A DNA stretch of 64,000 nucleotides, taken from Kiritimatiellia bacterium. Its GTDB lineage: Bacteria > Verrucomicrobiota > Kiritimatiellia > CAIVKH01. A program made the position numbers and the translations under genes. The notes beneath the pieces are model-generated. The model saw only the letters and a list, made by a program, of their open reading frames with translations, was not told the origin of the DNA and searched no databases. Positions 8,382 through 18,490 of the stretch are shown here, in pieces; the stretch's first letter is position 1, and every line of letters starts with the position of its first letter. The stretch covers positions 186,001 through 250,000 of the forward strand of contig JAMLJG010000001.1 in assembly GCA_023953695.1 (NCBI GenBank). The letters are read 5' to 3'.

Positions 8382-10490
8382 TTAGCTCGGGGAGGAGAAT
8401 ACGGTGACAGAGCGCGCCTGTATGGTGACGCGCGCGTCCGGGCGGTTCCATGCGGGCTGGCTCTCCTGTGTGGTCCATTCGAATTGCCAAGCTCGACCCG
8501 GCGCAGGGGGGAGATGGAAAGTTGCCTCGTTTTCGGATGCATTGAAGATGATGAAGAGCGAGTCGGCATCGGTGTGGCCGCCCGTCGCCTCGCGATAGCC
8601 GTTGAGGAGACAAGCCAGCGTTTGGTCGTGGTGCCACTCGGGCGCGCGGCCATCGCGGCCATACCACGCGATATCGGCGCCGCCTTTGAACGGTTGTCCG
8701 GTTAGGAATCGCGTGCGGCGCAGGGTGCGCTGTGACTTGCGAAAGCGAATGAGTTGGCGGACGAATTCGACGAGATCGTTGTTCTCGCGCAGGAGATTCC
8801 AATCCACCCAGGAGATGTCGTTGTCCTGACAATAGGCGTTGTTATTGCCTTTCTGTGTGCGAGAGAACTCGTCGCCGGCGAGGAGCATGGGCACGCCCTG
8901 GGAGAGGAAGAGAGTGGCGAGCAGATTCTTCTGCTGGCGAAAGCGGACGGCGTTGATCGCTTTGTTATCGGTCTCCCCTTCGACGCCGTAGTTGCGGCTG
9001 TGGTTGTTGCTTTCTCCGTCGCGATTGTCTTCGCCATTCGCATCGTTGTGCTTCTGCTCATACATCACGAGGTCGCGCAGGGTGAATCCATCGTGACAGG
9101 TGACGAAGTTGATGCTCTTGAGGGGCGACTGGCTGTCGCGGTCGTAGAGATCCGCGCTGCCGGTGAGGCGTGTGGCGAGGGCGCCGAGCGCTCCGGAATC
9201 GCCGCGCCAGAACTTGCGAATGTCGTCGCGATAGCGCCCATTCCATTCGGAAAAGCGCTCGCTGGGGAAGGAACCGACCTGATAGGCGCCTGCCGCATCC
9301 CATGCCTCTGCGATGATTTTGCAGTCGCGCAGGGCGGGGTCCTCGGAAATGTGCTCGACGATTGGCGGTTCCGGGAGCAGTTCTCCATCGCGTCCGCGAG
9401 CGAGGATGGAGGCGAGATCGAATCGAAATCCATCCACATGCATGTGCAGGTGCCAATAGCGCAGACAGTGCATGATGAAATCGCGGACGACGGGGTGATT
9501 GCTGTTCACGGTGTTTCCGCAGCCGGTGTAGTTCGCGTAGTTGCGGCCCATTTCATCCATGATGTAATACACACAGTTGTCAATGCCGCGGAACGAATAG
9601 GTGGGGCCGCCGTTGCCGCCTTCGGCGGTGTGATTGAATACGACGTCGAGAATGACTTCGATGCCGGCGCGATGCAGCGCAAGGACGAGTTTCTTGAACT
9701 CCTTGAGCTGTTGGCCATAGACGCCGCCAGCGGCATAGCGGCCGTTCGGCGCGAAGAAGGCGAGTGTGGAGTAGCCCCAATAGTTGCGGAGGTCTTTGCG
9801 CTTGGAGTTCTCGTGGAAATACTCCATCTCGTTAAACTCTTGCAGCGGTAGAAACTCAACGGCGGTCACGCCGAGGCGTTGAAGATAGGGAATCTTGTCA
9901 TGGAATCCGCGGTAGGTGCCCGGATGCGACACGCCCGAGGAGGAATGCGCGGTAAAGCCGTGCAGGTGCGCCTCATAGATAACGGTTTCGCTGAGGGGAA
10001 TTTTCAGTGTGCGGTCGTCTGCCCAGTCGAACTCATCGCGCACGATGATGCCCTTGGGGAACCACGAGCCGCGCTCTGGGTGTCGCCCCTTCACGAGTCC
10101 ATCCGAACTGCCCCATGCGGGCGGCCGCGAAATGGCTTGCGCATAGGGGTCGAGAATCCACTGCTCGGGGTTGTAAAACGACTTCATGCCCGGCGGCGCG
10201 CGGCCTTCGAGGCGGTAGAGGTAGTACATTCCGACGCGCGCGGTCTTGATGTGGATGTGCCAGATGTCGCCGATGCGGTGCTTCTCCGCGTTCAGCTCGA
10301 ATTCCTCGCTGGGCGTTTCCGCGTCGGGCGCATCAAACAGCATCAGCCACACGCGTGTGGCGTGGCGGCTGAAGAGAGTGAATTGCACGCCATCTTCCAC
10401 GGGGTGGGCCCCGTAGGGGATGGGCATGGGAACGCTGGGGAGGAGGTGGCTGTTTTCTTTGACGGCGCGCTCCGTTCGAGTTCTACTCAC
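8382..10490 (-). CDS. glycogen debranching enzyme (GlgX/isoamylase type, GH13)
   Basis: A 702-residue protein with an N-terminal beta-sandwich (CBM48-like, about 25-100), a GH13 barrel and a C-terminal beta domain. Catalytic residues are visible as VDGFRFDLAS (nucleophile Asp near 358), IIAEAWD (acid/base Glu near 395) and TCHDGFT (Asp near 467). DVVFNHTAEG is region I. It hydrolyses alpha-1,6 branches of glycogen. It overlaps the upstream membrane-protein gene by 4 bases. Bacterial GlgX and isoamylase/TreX are hard to separate by eye. Confidence 0.93.
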   Translation of the reverse strand: MSRTRTERAVKENSHLLPSVPMPIPYGAHPVEDGVQFTLFSRHATRVWLMLFDAPDAETPSEEFELNAEKHRIGDIWHIHIKTARVGMYYLYRLEGRAPPGMKSFYNPEQWILDPYAQAISRPPAWGSSDGLVKGRHPERGSWFPKGIIVRDEFDWADDRTLKIPLSETVIYEAHLHGFTAHSSSGVSHPGTYRGFHDKIPYLQRLGVTAVEFLPLQEFNEMEYFHENSKRKDLRNYWGYSTLAFFAPNGRYAAGGVYGQQLKEFKKLVLALHRAGIEVILDVVFNHTAEGGNGGPTYSFRGIDNCVYYIMDEMGRNYANYTGCGNTVNSNHPVVRDFIMHCLRYWHLHMHVDGFRFDLASILARGRDGELLPEPPIVEHISEDPALRDCKIIAEAWDAAGAYQVGSFPSERFSEWNGRYRDDIRKFWRGDSGALGALATRLTGSADLYDRDSQSPLKSINFVTCHDGFTLRDLVMYEQKHNDANGEDNRDGESNNHSRNYGVEGETDNKAINAVRFRQQKNLLATLFLSQGVPMLLAGDEFSRTQKGNNNAYCQDNDISWVDWNLLRENNDLVEFVRQLIRFRKSQRTLRRTRFLTGQPFKGGADIAWYGRDGRAPEWHHDQTLACLLNGYREATGGHTDADSLFIIFNASENEATFHLPPAPGRAWQFEWTTQESQPAWNRPDARVTIQARSVTVFSSPS

Positions 10491-11659
10491 GAATGGTTCC
10501 TTTCCTCATCGCGGCGCGAGCGGACGGCCGGGGCGCGATAGAGCCCGTGCACCGTGCGGCGCGATTGTTCTGCGGTCTCCTCGGGAGCTTGAGCGCGCAG
10601 GCTCTGAATCACTCCATCCACCGACTTGGCAATACCCTCAATAACCTGTTCAGAAAAGCCCGCGGCATCCGCAACTGCGGGCCCCACATGGTGGCGCAGG
10701 CGCAACTTCAGCATCGGCAGCACGTCGCGAATCAATGTGTCGCGCGTGACAATCAGCGAGTCCGTGGTCAGGTGATCAAGATGCGCGGTCGCCTGTGCGA
10801 GGGTCCAGCGCTGATAGGTCGTGCATCGGTGTATTGCGGCCTGCGCGGTCGTCCATGTGATCCAGATGACAGAGAGCGCCTGCCCGAGTTCCTGCGCGGC
10901 GGGCCCGGCGGGAGGACTGTTGCGATAGATGCCCTCGAAAAGCCGTTGACCGATGCGGAAATAGTCGCCGCGCACCATCACGCGCCACACATCGCGTATC
11001 ACCATGGCATATTCCGCAAGCGAGGGCCTGGTCACATAGCAGTCCACGATGCAGCAGATCATCGTGAGCTGATGATAGAGAGTCAGCAGCGGGTGGGTGA
11101 CGGGGAAGGGCGGCTCGATTGTGTCGCGCACCACCGCCTGCATTTTGTATTGCGCGAAGGTCTGGGCTTCCTTGCCCAAACGTTCGGTGATGGGCTGCCA
11201 GATTTCCGCTTCCGAATTGTTGATCGCGCGGCGGAGGTCGTCTAGAAGCGGATGCGCGCCGAGCATGCTTTCGAGATCATACGCCTTTTGGCGTATGCTG
11301 CGCGCATCCTCCGATGAGAAGGATGGGTGTCCTGCCACGCGCTTGAGACGCGCGATGAAGTGCTGTACAAAGAGCTTCAAGTCTTGAAATCGTGCCTGGT
11401 TGACGGGGGGTACGACTGGCGGGCAAAGCAGCTTGCCACCCGCGCGCCACGAAAGTGCGCGCAAAATGGCGAAGAGCGCGGCGAGAGCGAAGAGGGCAAA
11501 AAAGGCATAGCCCATCCACGGGTGGATGCGGCGAAGCATAAAGGCTATGCGGAAAATTTCCACGGCGACGATTAGCAGCGCAAGGGCGGACGCGCTCAGC
11601 GCTACGCGCCGGAGCGCGCGCCAGAGCCTTCGTGTGACCGGGTAGGAGTCCTGTTTCAT
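10487..11659 (-). CDS. membrane protein of unknown function
   Basis: Not recognised. A 390-residue protein with a basic N-terminus, two membrane helices (about 17-37 and 45-66), then a mostly helical, soluble 320-residue domain rich in Arg, Leu and Ala with no known catalytic motif. The layout recalls YcjF/DUF697-type proteins, but no defining motif was seen. Its last 4 bases overlap the glgX-type start, so the two are probably coupled. The C-terminal 40 residues are Arg-rich and look disordered. Confidence 0.7.
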   Translation of the reverse strand: MKQDSYPVTRRLWRALRRVALSASALALLIVAVEIFRIAFMLRRIHPWMGYAFFALFALAALFAILRALSWRAGGKLLCPPVVPPVNQARFQDLKLFVQHFIARLKRVAGHPSFSSEDARSIRQKAYDLESMLGAHPLLDDLRRAINNSEAEIWQPITERLGKEAQTFAQYKMQAVVRDTIEPPFPVTHPLLTLYHQLTMICCIVDCYVTRPSLAEYAMVIRDVWRVMVRGDYFRIGQRLFEGIYRNSPPAGPAAQELGQALSVIWITWTTAQAAIHRCTTYQRWTLAQATAHLDHLTTDSLIVTRDTLIRDVLPMLKLRLRHHVGPAVADAAGFSEQVIEGIAKSVDGVIQSLRAQAPEETAEQSRRTVHGLYRAPAVRSRRDEERNHS

Positions 11660-11669
11660 GTGGAGAGGA

Positions 11670-12470
11670 TTAGCGCAGCGCTACGTTCTGGTCAACAGGT
11701 CGCGGCGGGCGTCGGCTCAAAATATCCAGCGCCGCTGCGCGTGGCGCGGGCGATATATCGAGGTGATGCGCGAGAAAGAGACCCGCAAATCGCCCCAGCG
11801 CTGTGCGCTGCTCGAACGAGAGTCGCGTCGTTCGTGCCACCATGGGGCTGGAGACCGACATCCATCCGCTAAGCTTCTCCAGCAGCGAAGCGGCAATCCC
11901 AATCGCGTTTGGTGTCGCCGTGCCCGCGCGACAGCGCGAGCAGCGCCAACTTCCCTCTGCGATGGAGAAAGGCACATTCGGTTCATCGGGCCCGCCGCCG
12001 CACTCGCGACACGTCGCCAAGCGCGGCGCGAGGCCGAGCGTCTTGAGGAGGTGAAGCTCCTGCCAGCAGAGAACGGGAATGGAGCCTCCGTGAATGGCGG
12101 CATCGTCCAGAGCCGCATTGAGCCAGTCGAATATGTCCTGTCGCGACGCCTTCTCTGGAATCGCTCGCGCCAGTAGCGAACACAGATAGGACGCCACCGC
12201 GCACGCGCGCCAATCCTCGCGCAATGCTGTTCGCGCATTCAGCGCCGTGCACTCGCGCGCGATGGGCAAACCGTCTGTGAGTTTTGCATAATAGAGCAGC
12301 TCGCAGGTATAGAACAAATCCACCTGGCCGAGAAACGCGCTCTTCGGGCGAAGCGCGCCCTTTAGGAGCGTATTGATTCGGCCATTGGCGGGTGTCAACC
12401 ACGTCACCACCCGCGAGGTTTCCGTGAACGGGTGCATACGCAACACGATGGCAGGTGTCTTGAGGATCAC
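11670..12470 (-). CDS. recO: DNA repair protein RecO
   Basis: A 266-residue protein with the RecO OB-fold start (residues 5-80, including TETSRVVTWLTPANGRI and LKGALRPKS), a helical middle, and a zinc site CRECGG...CSRC (Cys about 154, 157, 177, 180). RecO loads RecA with RecR during gap repair. The start overlaps the DUF502 stop by 4 bases (ATGA). Length and domain order are normal. Confidence 0.93.
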   Translation of the reverse strand: MILKTPAIVLRMHPFTETSRVVTWLTPANGRINTLLKGALRPKSAFLGQVDLFYTCELLYYAKLTDGLPIARECTALNARTALREDWRACAVASYLCSLLARAIPEKASRQDIFDWLNAALDDAAIHGGSIPVLCWQELHLLKTLGLAPRLATCRECGGGPDEPNVPFSIAEGSWRCSRCRAGTATPNAIGIAASLLEKLSGWMSVSSPMVARTTRLSFEQRTALGRFAGLFLAHHLDISPAPRAAALDILSRRPPRPVDQNVALR

Positions 12471-13201
12471 GATGCGGAGGGCGACGCGGGAGGGTGGGGC
12501 TCTGTCGGTTTGGGTGGTTCATCCTGCGAAAGCTCGTGGACCAATTCCACCAGCGATACCGGCGTCGCTCGATGCGTCGTGCCGGGATAAACTGCGCCAC
12601 CTGACAGAACGAACTGCAGCGCCTCGCCGCTGGTCATGTCCAGCTTGGTGGTTGCCGAGCGAGGCACAATGCAAATCCAGCCCGATGTCGGGTTGGGCGC
12701 GGTTGGAATGAAAACGGTAACGCACTCCTCATCTGGCTTCGCGGAAGCGACGCCGGCGCTATGCGCGGCCGGAACGACGGAGGTGATGAAGCCAATCGAA
12801 TAGACACCGAGCCGCGGATATTCCAACATCACCGCTTCTTGAAACAGGGTCTTTCGCTGCTGAAAAAGCGAGGTGATGATCTGGCGTATCGCCATGTAGA
12901 CACGATTGATGAGTGGGATGCGGGAGGCCAGCCGGTCGCCGAATTTATAGATTCGGCGACCGAGGATGTTGCGCGCCAGCACGCCGATCAAGAACATCAG
13001 TGCTATGACGATCAGTAGCGAAACGAAGCGCCAGAGCAATTCGTGGTCGCTCTCGCGCAAATGCTTCGGCAGCAAAATTAAGACGCGGTTCGTGATGAAC
13101 GTGAATAGCCAGTTGACCACAAATGCCGTCACCACAATCGGGGTGACGAGAACGAGGCCGACAAAGACGTTGCTTCGAATGCTCTTGAAGATGCGCGACA
13201 T
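12467..13201 (-). CDS. DUF502 family membrane protein
   Basis: Starting at MSRIFKSIRSN (ATG at 13201) gives 244 residues. Two membrane helices (about 14-36 and 58-80) are followed by RIPLINRVYMAIRQI and then a beta-rich domain with VFIPTAPNPTSG, both hallmarks of DUF502 (PF04367). Function is unknown; plant homologues associate with membranes. An ATG eight codons upstream (13225) is an alternative. The much longer open frame extending to 14038 runs through the tilS gene on the other strand and is spurious. Coupled to recO by an ATGA overlap. Confidence 0.9.
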   Translation of the reverse strand: MSRIFKSIRSNVFVGLVLVTPIVVTAFVVNWLFTFITNRVLILLPKHLRESDHELLWRFVSLLIVIALMFLIGVLARNILGRRIYKFGDRLASRIPLINRVYMAIRQIITSLFQQRKTLFQEAVMLEYPRLGVYSIGFITSVVPAAHSAGVASAKPDEECVTVFIPTAPNPTSGWICIVPRSATTKLDMTSGEALQFVLSGGAVYPGTTHRATPVSLVELVHELSQDEPPKPTEPHPPASPSAS

Positions 13202-13294
13202 GGAAGTTGGCGTTAACACTACCATGCCCGCCGCAATTTGCCAGCCGCAACGGATGTCTTCTGATCCGACCGTCCGCGTGCTATAGTGCCGCCT

Positions 13295-14680
13295 ATGTTG
13301 CAGCGCGTATCCCAGACGATTGAGCGGAATGCGATGTGGCCTAAAGGCGCACATCTCATTCTTGCCGTTTCGGGTGGCGCCGACTCCATGGCGTTGCTGC
13401 ACGTCTTGCGCCGCCGGCAAAAGAAGGATGGATTCCGCCTGACCCTCGCGCATCTCCACCATGGGATTCGGGGCCGTGCGGCAGATCAGGATCGCGACTT
13501 TGTGCGCCGTGCTGCCGCTGCGCTCCAGCTTCCATTCGTGACTGAGCAGGTGGATGTTCCCGCGCGCGCGGCGGCGACAGGCGAGAGCCTCGAAATGGCG
13601 GCTCGCGCCGCGCGCTACGATTTTTTCCGCCGCCTCGCGCGCGAGCTCGGCGCGCACGCGGTCGCCACGGCTCACACGGCAGATGACCAGGCGGAGACCC
13701 TTCTTTTGCGCCTCCTGCGCGGGAGCGGTCTGCAGGGCCTCGGCGGCATGGCGCCGGTAACCCAGATTGGCGGGCTGAAAATCGTCAGGCCATTGCTCGA
13801 TGTGGAGCGGAAGGAGATTGAATCGTTTCTTCGCCAACGCGCGATTGCCTGGCGCGAGGACGCCACCAACCGCGACCCCGCCTACTTGCGGAATCGCGTG
13901 CGCCGCCGTTTGATTCCGCTCCTGGAAAAGGAGTTTCAACCGGCAATCCGCCGCCTTCTGTGTCGCACTGCCAGCGTCCTGCGCGAGGAGGAGGAACTCT
14001 TGGCCCCCTTGATTCACCGCGCGGTCGCGCTGGCGCAATGCGCAGACGGCACGCTTTCACTCGCCGCACTGCAGGCGCTTCGGCCCGCACTGCGACACCG
14101 CGTCCTGCTGGACTGGCTTCGCAAGAGCGGTGTGCCGGATGCGCGGCTGGGATACGACACTGTCGCGCGTGTGGAAGCATTGCTCTCGCGCGGCGGCGAG
14201 TTGGAACTGATTCGCGGTGTACACGTCGTGGCCGATCGTTCGGCGCTTTCCGTTGCGAGAGGAGAACGCGTAGCGCCTCGAAAACGCCCCCGCGCGGCGC
14301 GGTTGCCCGTTCCCGGCGCAGTGGAGTGGGGCGCATTTCGCATCGCGGCGATGGAAGGGGTTGGAATCCACCGTCCGCCGCGCGGGAAAGTTGGCTCGGT
14401 CCCAAGTGAAGCGACCGTGCGCTTGCCGAAAAAGGGCGAGCACCTCACCGTGCGGAGTTGGCGGGCGGGCGATCGCATTGCGCCTTGGGGCATGAGCGGT
14501 TCGCTCAAGTTGCAGGACTTGTTTGTGGATCAGAAAGTCCCGCTGGCTAACCGCGTGCACATTCCGATTGTCACCTGCGGCAATGTCGTGGTGTGGGTGC
14601 CAGGCCATCGAGTTTCCCGCAATTGGGCGGTTCCAGATGAAACGGCGCCCAGCGTGCGATTGCGCGTCGAAGCGAAATAA
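13295..14680 (+). CDS. tilS: tRNA(Ile)-lysidine synthase
   Basis: A 461-residue protein. The PP-loop SGGADS (about 26-31) binds ATP; HLHHGIRG, ATAHTADDQAETLLLRLLRGSGL and the C-terminal domain with SWRAGDRIAPWGMSGSLKLQ match full-length TilS. It modifies C34 of the AUA-decoding tRNA-Ile. The ATG at 13295 was preferred over a GTG three codons upstream. It heads a plus-strand run with uvrC and is divergent from the DUF502-recO pair. Confidence 0.95.
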   Translation: MLQRVSQTIERNAMWPKGAHLILAVSGGADSMALLHVLRRRQKKDGFRLTLAHLHHGIRGRAADQDRDFVRRAAAALQLPFVTEQVDVPARAAATGESLEMAARAARYDFFRRLARELGAHAVATAHTADDQAETLLLRLLRGSGLQGLGGMAPVTQIGGLKIVRPLLDVERKEIESFLRQRAIAWREDATNRDPAYLRNRVRRRLIPLLEKEFQPAIRRLLCRTASVLREEEELLAPLIHRAVALAQCADGTLSLAALQALRPALRHRVLLDWLRKSGVPDARLGYDTVARVEALLSRGGELELIRGVHVVADRSALSVARGERVAPRKRPRAARLPVPGAVEWGAFRIAAMEGVGIHRPPRGKVGSVPSEATVRLPKKGEHLTVRSWRAGDRIAPWGMSGSLKLQDLFVDQKVPLANRVHIPIVTCGNVVVWVPGHRVSRNWAVPDETAPSVRLRVEAK

Positions 14681-14698
14681 CTGCGGTATAGTAGAGCC

Positions 14699-16219
14699 AT
14701 GAATCTGCCCGAGGCCGTCAAAAAGAAGCTGCAAGCGCTGCCGAAAGAACCCGGCGTCTATCTCATGCGCGACCGCGAGGGGCGCATCATCTACGTCGGC
14801 AAAGCCCTTTCGCTCCGCGCGCGCGTGCGCAGCTATTTTCAGCAGGCCACCCTGCGCAGCGCGGAGCCCAAGCTGCGGGGATTGATCCACAGCGTCGCCG
14901 ATCTCGACTTCATCGTCGTGCGGACGGAGGCCGAAGCGATATTGACCGAAGGGCGCATGATTAAAGAATATCGCCCGCGCTACAACGTCGCCTTTCGCGA
15001 CGACAAGCGTTTCCTCCTTCTGCGTGTGCATCCGGAAGATCCGTGGCCGCGCTTTGAAGCGGTGCGATTGGATCGGAAAGACGGCGCACTCTATCTCGGG
15101 CCCTACGCCAGCTCGCGCGCAGCCCGTGCCGCGATTGATTTCGTGAACCGCCGATTCCGACTGCGCTCCTGCGCCCCGCGAATCCCCGGCCCGGAGGACC
15201 ACCGCCACTGCCACGCCGATATCCTCAACTATTGCAGCGCGCCCTGCATCGCCCGCATCTCGTCGGAGGACTATCGCGCCAACGTGACGGAGGCCATCGA
15301 ATTTCTTCGAGGCAATCGGCCGGAACTGCTGCGCGAACTCGAAGAAAAAATGAAGGCCTACAGCGCCGACTTGGACTTCGAGGAAGCCGCCGCGCTGCGC
15401 GATACGCTGTTGATGCTGCGCCGCGTCATTCGCGAGCGCGCGAAGGGGACCAAGCAGCTCCATCTTCGTGCCGAGGACGCGCTGAACGGCCTGCGCGATC
15501 TGCAGAAAGAGCTGAACCTGCCCGCGCTACCGCGCGTGATCGAGTGCTTCGACAACTCGAACATTTCCGGCACACACGCGGTCTCCAGCATGGTCGTCGC
15601 GGTGGACGGCCTGCCCGCCCGCCAGCGCTATCGCCGATTCCGCATCAAGACCGTGGAAGGCATTGACGACCCCGCGATGATGGCCGAGGTGATCCATCGC
15701 CGGTATAGCCGCTTGCTGGCGGAGTCGAAGCCGCTCCCCGATTTGGTGCTCGTGGATGGCGGCGTGACGCAGCTCGGCGCCGCGCGCGCTGAACTGGCGA
15801 AGCTGAACTTGTCAGACCTGCCCACCGCCGGACTGGCCAAGCGCTATGAGGAAGTGTTCACCCGTGTCTCGTTGCGCGAGGATCCCATTCGGCTGCCGCG
15901 CGAATCCTTTGCACTGCGCGTGCTGCAGCAGATTCGCGACGAAGCCCACCGCTTTGCCCTCGACTACCATCGCCGCGTTCGCTCGCGCGTTATTCGCGAT
16001 TCTGTTCTCGACGACATCGAGGGCGTTGGGGATAAACGAAAGGAAGTATTGCTGCGCCATTTCGGATCTGTGACCCGATTGGCGCGCGCATCTGAAGAGC
16101 AAATCGCGAGCGCGCCCGGGGTCGGACCCGCGCTCGCGCGCATTGTGAAACAGCAGTTGGTCCGTCGGTTGAATGGCGTCGCTCGCGCATCGCCAGATTC
16201 TCAAAGGAATGATTCGTGA
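14699..16219 (+). CDS. uvrC: excinuclease ABC subunit C
   Basis: A 506-residue protein, shorter than typical 600-residue UvrC but with all domains: GIY-YIG nuclease (PGVYLMRD and IIYVGKA, about 19-40), the Cys region CAPRIPG...HCHADI, a UVR motif (about 215-245), an RNase H-like 5' nuclease domain (ECFDNSNISGTHAVSSMV, LVDGG) and a C-terminal HhH region (IEGVGDKRKEVLL, APGVGPALA). It cuts both sides of UvrB-marked lesions. Its stop overlaps the GTG start of the next gene. Confidence 0.95.
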   Translation: MNLPEAVKKKLQALPKEPGVYLMRDREGRIIYVGKALSLRARVRSYFQQATLRSAEPKLRGLIHSVADLDFIVVRTEAEAILTEGRMIKEYRPRYNVAFRDDKRFLLLRVHPEDPWPRFEAVRLDRKDGALYLGPYASSRAARAAIDFVNRRFRLRSCAPRIPGPEDHRHCHADILNYCSAPCIARISSEDYRANVTEAIEFLRGNRPELLRELEEKMKAYSADLDFEEAAALRDTLLMLRRVIRERAKGTKQLHLRAEDALNGLRDLQKELNLPALPRVIECFDNSNISGTHAVSSMVVAVDGLPARQRYRRFRIKTVEGIDDPAMMAEVIHRRYSRLLAESKPLPDLVLVDGGVTQLGAARAELAKLNLSDLPTAGLAKRYEEVFTRVSLREDPIRLPRESFALRVLQQIRDEAHRFALDYHRRVRSRVIRDSVLDDIEGVGDKRKEVLLRHFGSVTRLARASEEQIASAPGVGPALARIVKQQLVRRLNGVARASPDSQRNDS

Positions 16220-17058
16220 AGCGGCTGTGGCTAGTTGGAGCGCTGAGTTTGTTCGCCGTTGTTGCCCGCGCCGATGACTGGACGCCTGTAGAACGCGGGG
16301 CGATGGACGGTTCGCAGCTATCCGATGTCGCGCGCGCGGTGCTGGACGCGCGCGAGTTCAAGTGGAAACACGCGCAAACGGAGCATTTCGTCATCCATTA
16401 TGAGAATGGCGTCTTCGCTGCCAAGGTGGCGCGCCAGGCCGAGTTCTACTACCACCACATCTCGCGGGACCTCGGCAATCTGACCGATCGCGCCCCCGCG
16501 CGGTCGCACATCTTCATTTTTCGCAAACCGACCGATTGGCACATCTTTATTCGGTCTTATCTAAAGGCCGACCTCGAGTGGTCGGCCGCCATGGTTATCG
16601 GCCCCATCATGTATCTCAAGCAGGCGCAGGATATCTCCCGGAGCGCGGAGGTGTTGAGCCACGAAATGTCGCACCTCATCCTCAACCGATTTGTCGAAGG
16701 CCGCGCCCCACGCTGGCTCAATGAAGGACTCGCCGAGTGGTATGGCGAGTTTGCCTATGCGGCCTTCAAAGGTGTCCGAAAGAGCAAGAAGACCGCCTTC
16801 CAGCGCTTGGATTCGAGCTTTTCTGTGCGCGATTTGCTCGCTGCGAAAGAATACCCTGCGGATCGAGAAGCCATTCACAAATTTTATCAAACATCCAAGC
16901 ACCTTGTCGCTTATCTGCAACTGGAGCAGCCGTCCGAAAAGTTCACGCCGTTTCTGCTTGCCACCGCGCGCGGCGTTCCCGTGGAGTCTGCACTGCAGGA
17001 GCACTACGGTCTGACCGTGGAGGAATTGATTGAGCAATTCCAAAAATACCGACGTTAA
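16216..17058 (+). CDS. exported gluzincin-like (peptidase MA family) protein
   Basis: A 280-residue protein with signal peptide (1-19, ending in ARA) and a zincin motif SHEMSHLIL (His 149, Glu 150, His 153) followed by APRWLNEGLAEW, whose Glu about 17 residues later fits the third ligand of gluzincins. This is the pattern of the peptidase MA-like superfamily found near stress and envelope genes. It is probably a periplasmic protease; substrate unknown. The GTG start overlaps the uvrC stop, and its own end overlaps the MFS gene by 29 bases. Confidence 0.8.
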   Translation: MKRLWLVGALSLFAVVARADDWTPVERGAMDGSQLSDVARAVLDAREFKWKHAQTEHFVIHYENGVFAAKVARQAEFYYHHISRDLGNLTDRAPARSHIFIFRKPTDWHIFIRSYLKADLEWSAAMVIGPIMYLKQAQDISRSAEVLSHEMSHLILNRFVEGRAPRWLNEGLAEWYGEFAYAAFKGVRKSKKTAFQRLDSSFSVRDLLAAKEYPADREAIHKFYQTSKHLVAYLQLEQPSEKFTPFLLATARGVPVESALQEHYGLTVEELIEQFQKYRR

Positions 17059-18424
17059 AACAGTATCCGAACACCCCCCCGCAACGCCCTGTGAGTCGCC
17101 TTGCGATGCGCTTGTCCTTCGCCGTCGCACGATGTGGGTCTCCATTTTGGAGGGCTCCTTCACCTTCACCTTTATGACGTGGACAAGCGGCGCTGTGCTC
17201 ATTGGTTATCTGCTCGCCCTCGGCGCTGGCCCCCGCACGCTCGCCGCCGTGGCGAGCATGCCGATGCTCGTGCAGTTGTTCAGCCCCGCCATGTCGTGGT
17301 GGGCCGCGCGCCGCAAGCGGCGGCTCGTCTATATGCAAGTGGTCACCGGCCTCGGGCGCGGGCTTTGGGTTTTTGCAATTGTTCTCCCCTGGCTGCCCCC
17401 ACTCGGCATTCCGCCCGCCTTGCTCCTCGTCGCGCTCGTCGGTCTTTCCGGCCTGCTGCAGAGTGGGGTGGGGCCCGCGTGGATTTCTCTGATGGGCGAT
17501 GTGGTGCCCGATAAAATCCGAGGGAGCTACTTCGGTCTGCGCAACGGCATCCTCGGCATCGTGGCGATGGTCGCCTCGGTCGCCGCAGGACTCTATCTCG
17601 ACCGCACCGCCGCGCCCGGCAACTTCCAGATGGTCCTCTTCGTCTCCGTCTGCTTCGCCCTCGTCGGTATCGTGATGTATGGCTGGCACTATGACCCGCC
17701 GCACGTTCAGCCCGATCTTTCGCTTTGGGAATCCATCCGCACACCCCTGCGCGACCGCGCCTTTCGCCGATTCCTCGGTTTCTCGATGTATTGGAACGCC
17801 GCGGTCCTCCTCGGCTCCCCCTTCGTCATTCCCTACTTTCTCAAACACCTTGGGATGACGTTCACCCAGGTCGCGATTTGGAGCGCCATCAGCGCCATCT
17901 GTACCTTTGGCACCGCACCGCTCTGGGGGCGGCTTGCCGATCAAGTCGGCCACAAAACCGTGCTGACCATCACCAGCATCCTCGCCGGAACCGCACTGCC
18001 CGCCTGTTGGCTCATCGCGCGCCCCGGTTGGCTCGCCTTCATCTGGATCAGCAGCGTGATGGACTCTCTGAGCTGGGGCGGCGCCAACACCTCCCTCTTC
18101 AATATGGGCCTCAACGCCGCGCCCGTTCGCTATCGCATGTCCTACCTCGCCATCCTCGGCGCCGCTGGCGGCATCACTGGCTGCATCGCCGCCCTCGCAT
18201 CCGGCCCGCTACTCGAACTCTTCACCCCTTGGACCTTCGCCCTCGGCGACTACCAGTGGACTGGCTACCACACCCTCTTCGTCATCTCCGCCGCCATGCG
18301 CGCCTTCGCCTGGCGTCTCCTCCGCGGAATCCCCGAACCCCCGCGCCGCCCCCTCGGCGAAGTCCTGCGCGAGTTTGCCCAACGCGGCGTCAGTCTGCTT
18401 CCGCGCATCGGGCCCAACGCCTGA
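17030..18424 (+). CDS. MFS transporter
   Basis: Up to 464 residues with about 12 membrane helices. Short MFS loop signatures are visible: AARRKRRLVY after helix 2 and GRLADQVGHKTVL after helix 8. The substrate is unknown. The TTG at 17030 lies within the preceding gene; an ATG at 17132 (MWVSILEG) is an alternative that still keeps the first helix, so the start is uncertain. Codon use is very C-rich at third positions, more so than in neighbours. Cytoplasmic membrane location is expected. Confidence 0.85.
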   Translation: MSNSKNTDVKTVSEHPPATPCESPCDALVLRRRTMWVSILEGSFTFTFMTWTSGAVLIGYLLALGAGPRTLAAVASMPMLVQLFSPAMSWWAARRKRRLVYMQVVTGLGRGLWVFAIVLPWLPPLGIPPALLLVALVGLSGLLQSGVGPAWISLMGDVVPDKIRGSYFGLRNGILGIVAMVASVAAGLYLDRTAAPGNFQMVLFVSVCFALVGIVMYGWHYDPPHVQPDLSLWESIRTPLRDRAFRRFLGFSMYWNAAVLLGSPFVIPYFLKHLGMTFTQVAIWSAISAICTFGTAPLWGRLADQVGHKTVLTITSILAGTALPACWLIARPGWLAFIWISSVMDSLSWGGANTSLFNMGLNAAPVRYRMSYLAILGAAGGITGCIAALASGPLLELFTPWTFALGDYQWTGYHTLFVISAAMRAFAWRLLRGIPEPPRRPLGEVLREFAQRGVSLLPRIGPNA

Positions 18425-18490
18425 CCGCCCCTCCGCAACCCGCGCCCGCCCGCCCATCTGCAGCGGTTGGCAATTTTTGTAAACGGCGCG

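Noticed and set aside
13202..14038. N-terminal extension of the DUF502 protein to 523 residues
   Set aside because: The extension is antisense to tilS and has no domain; DUF502 proteins start at the MSRIFK-type helix.
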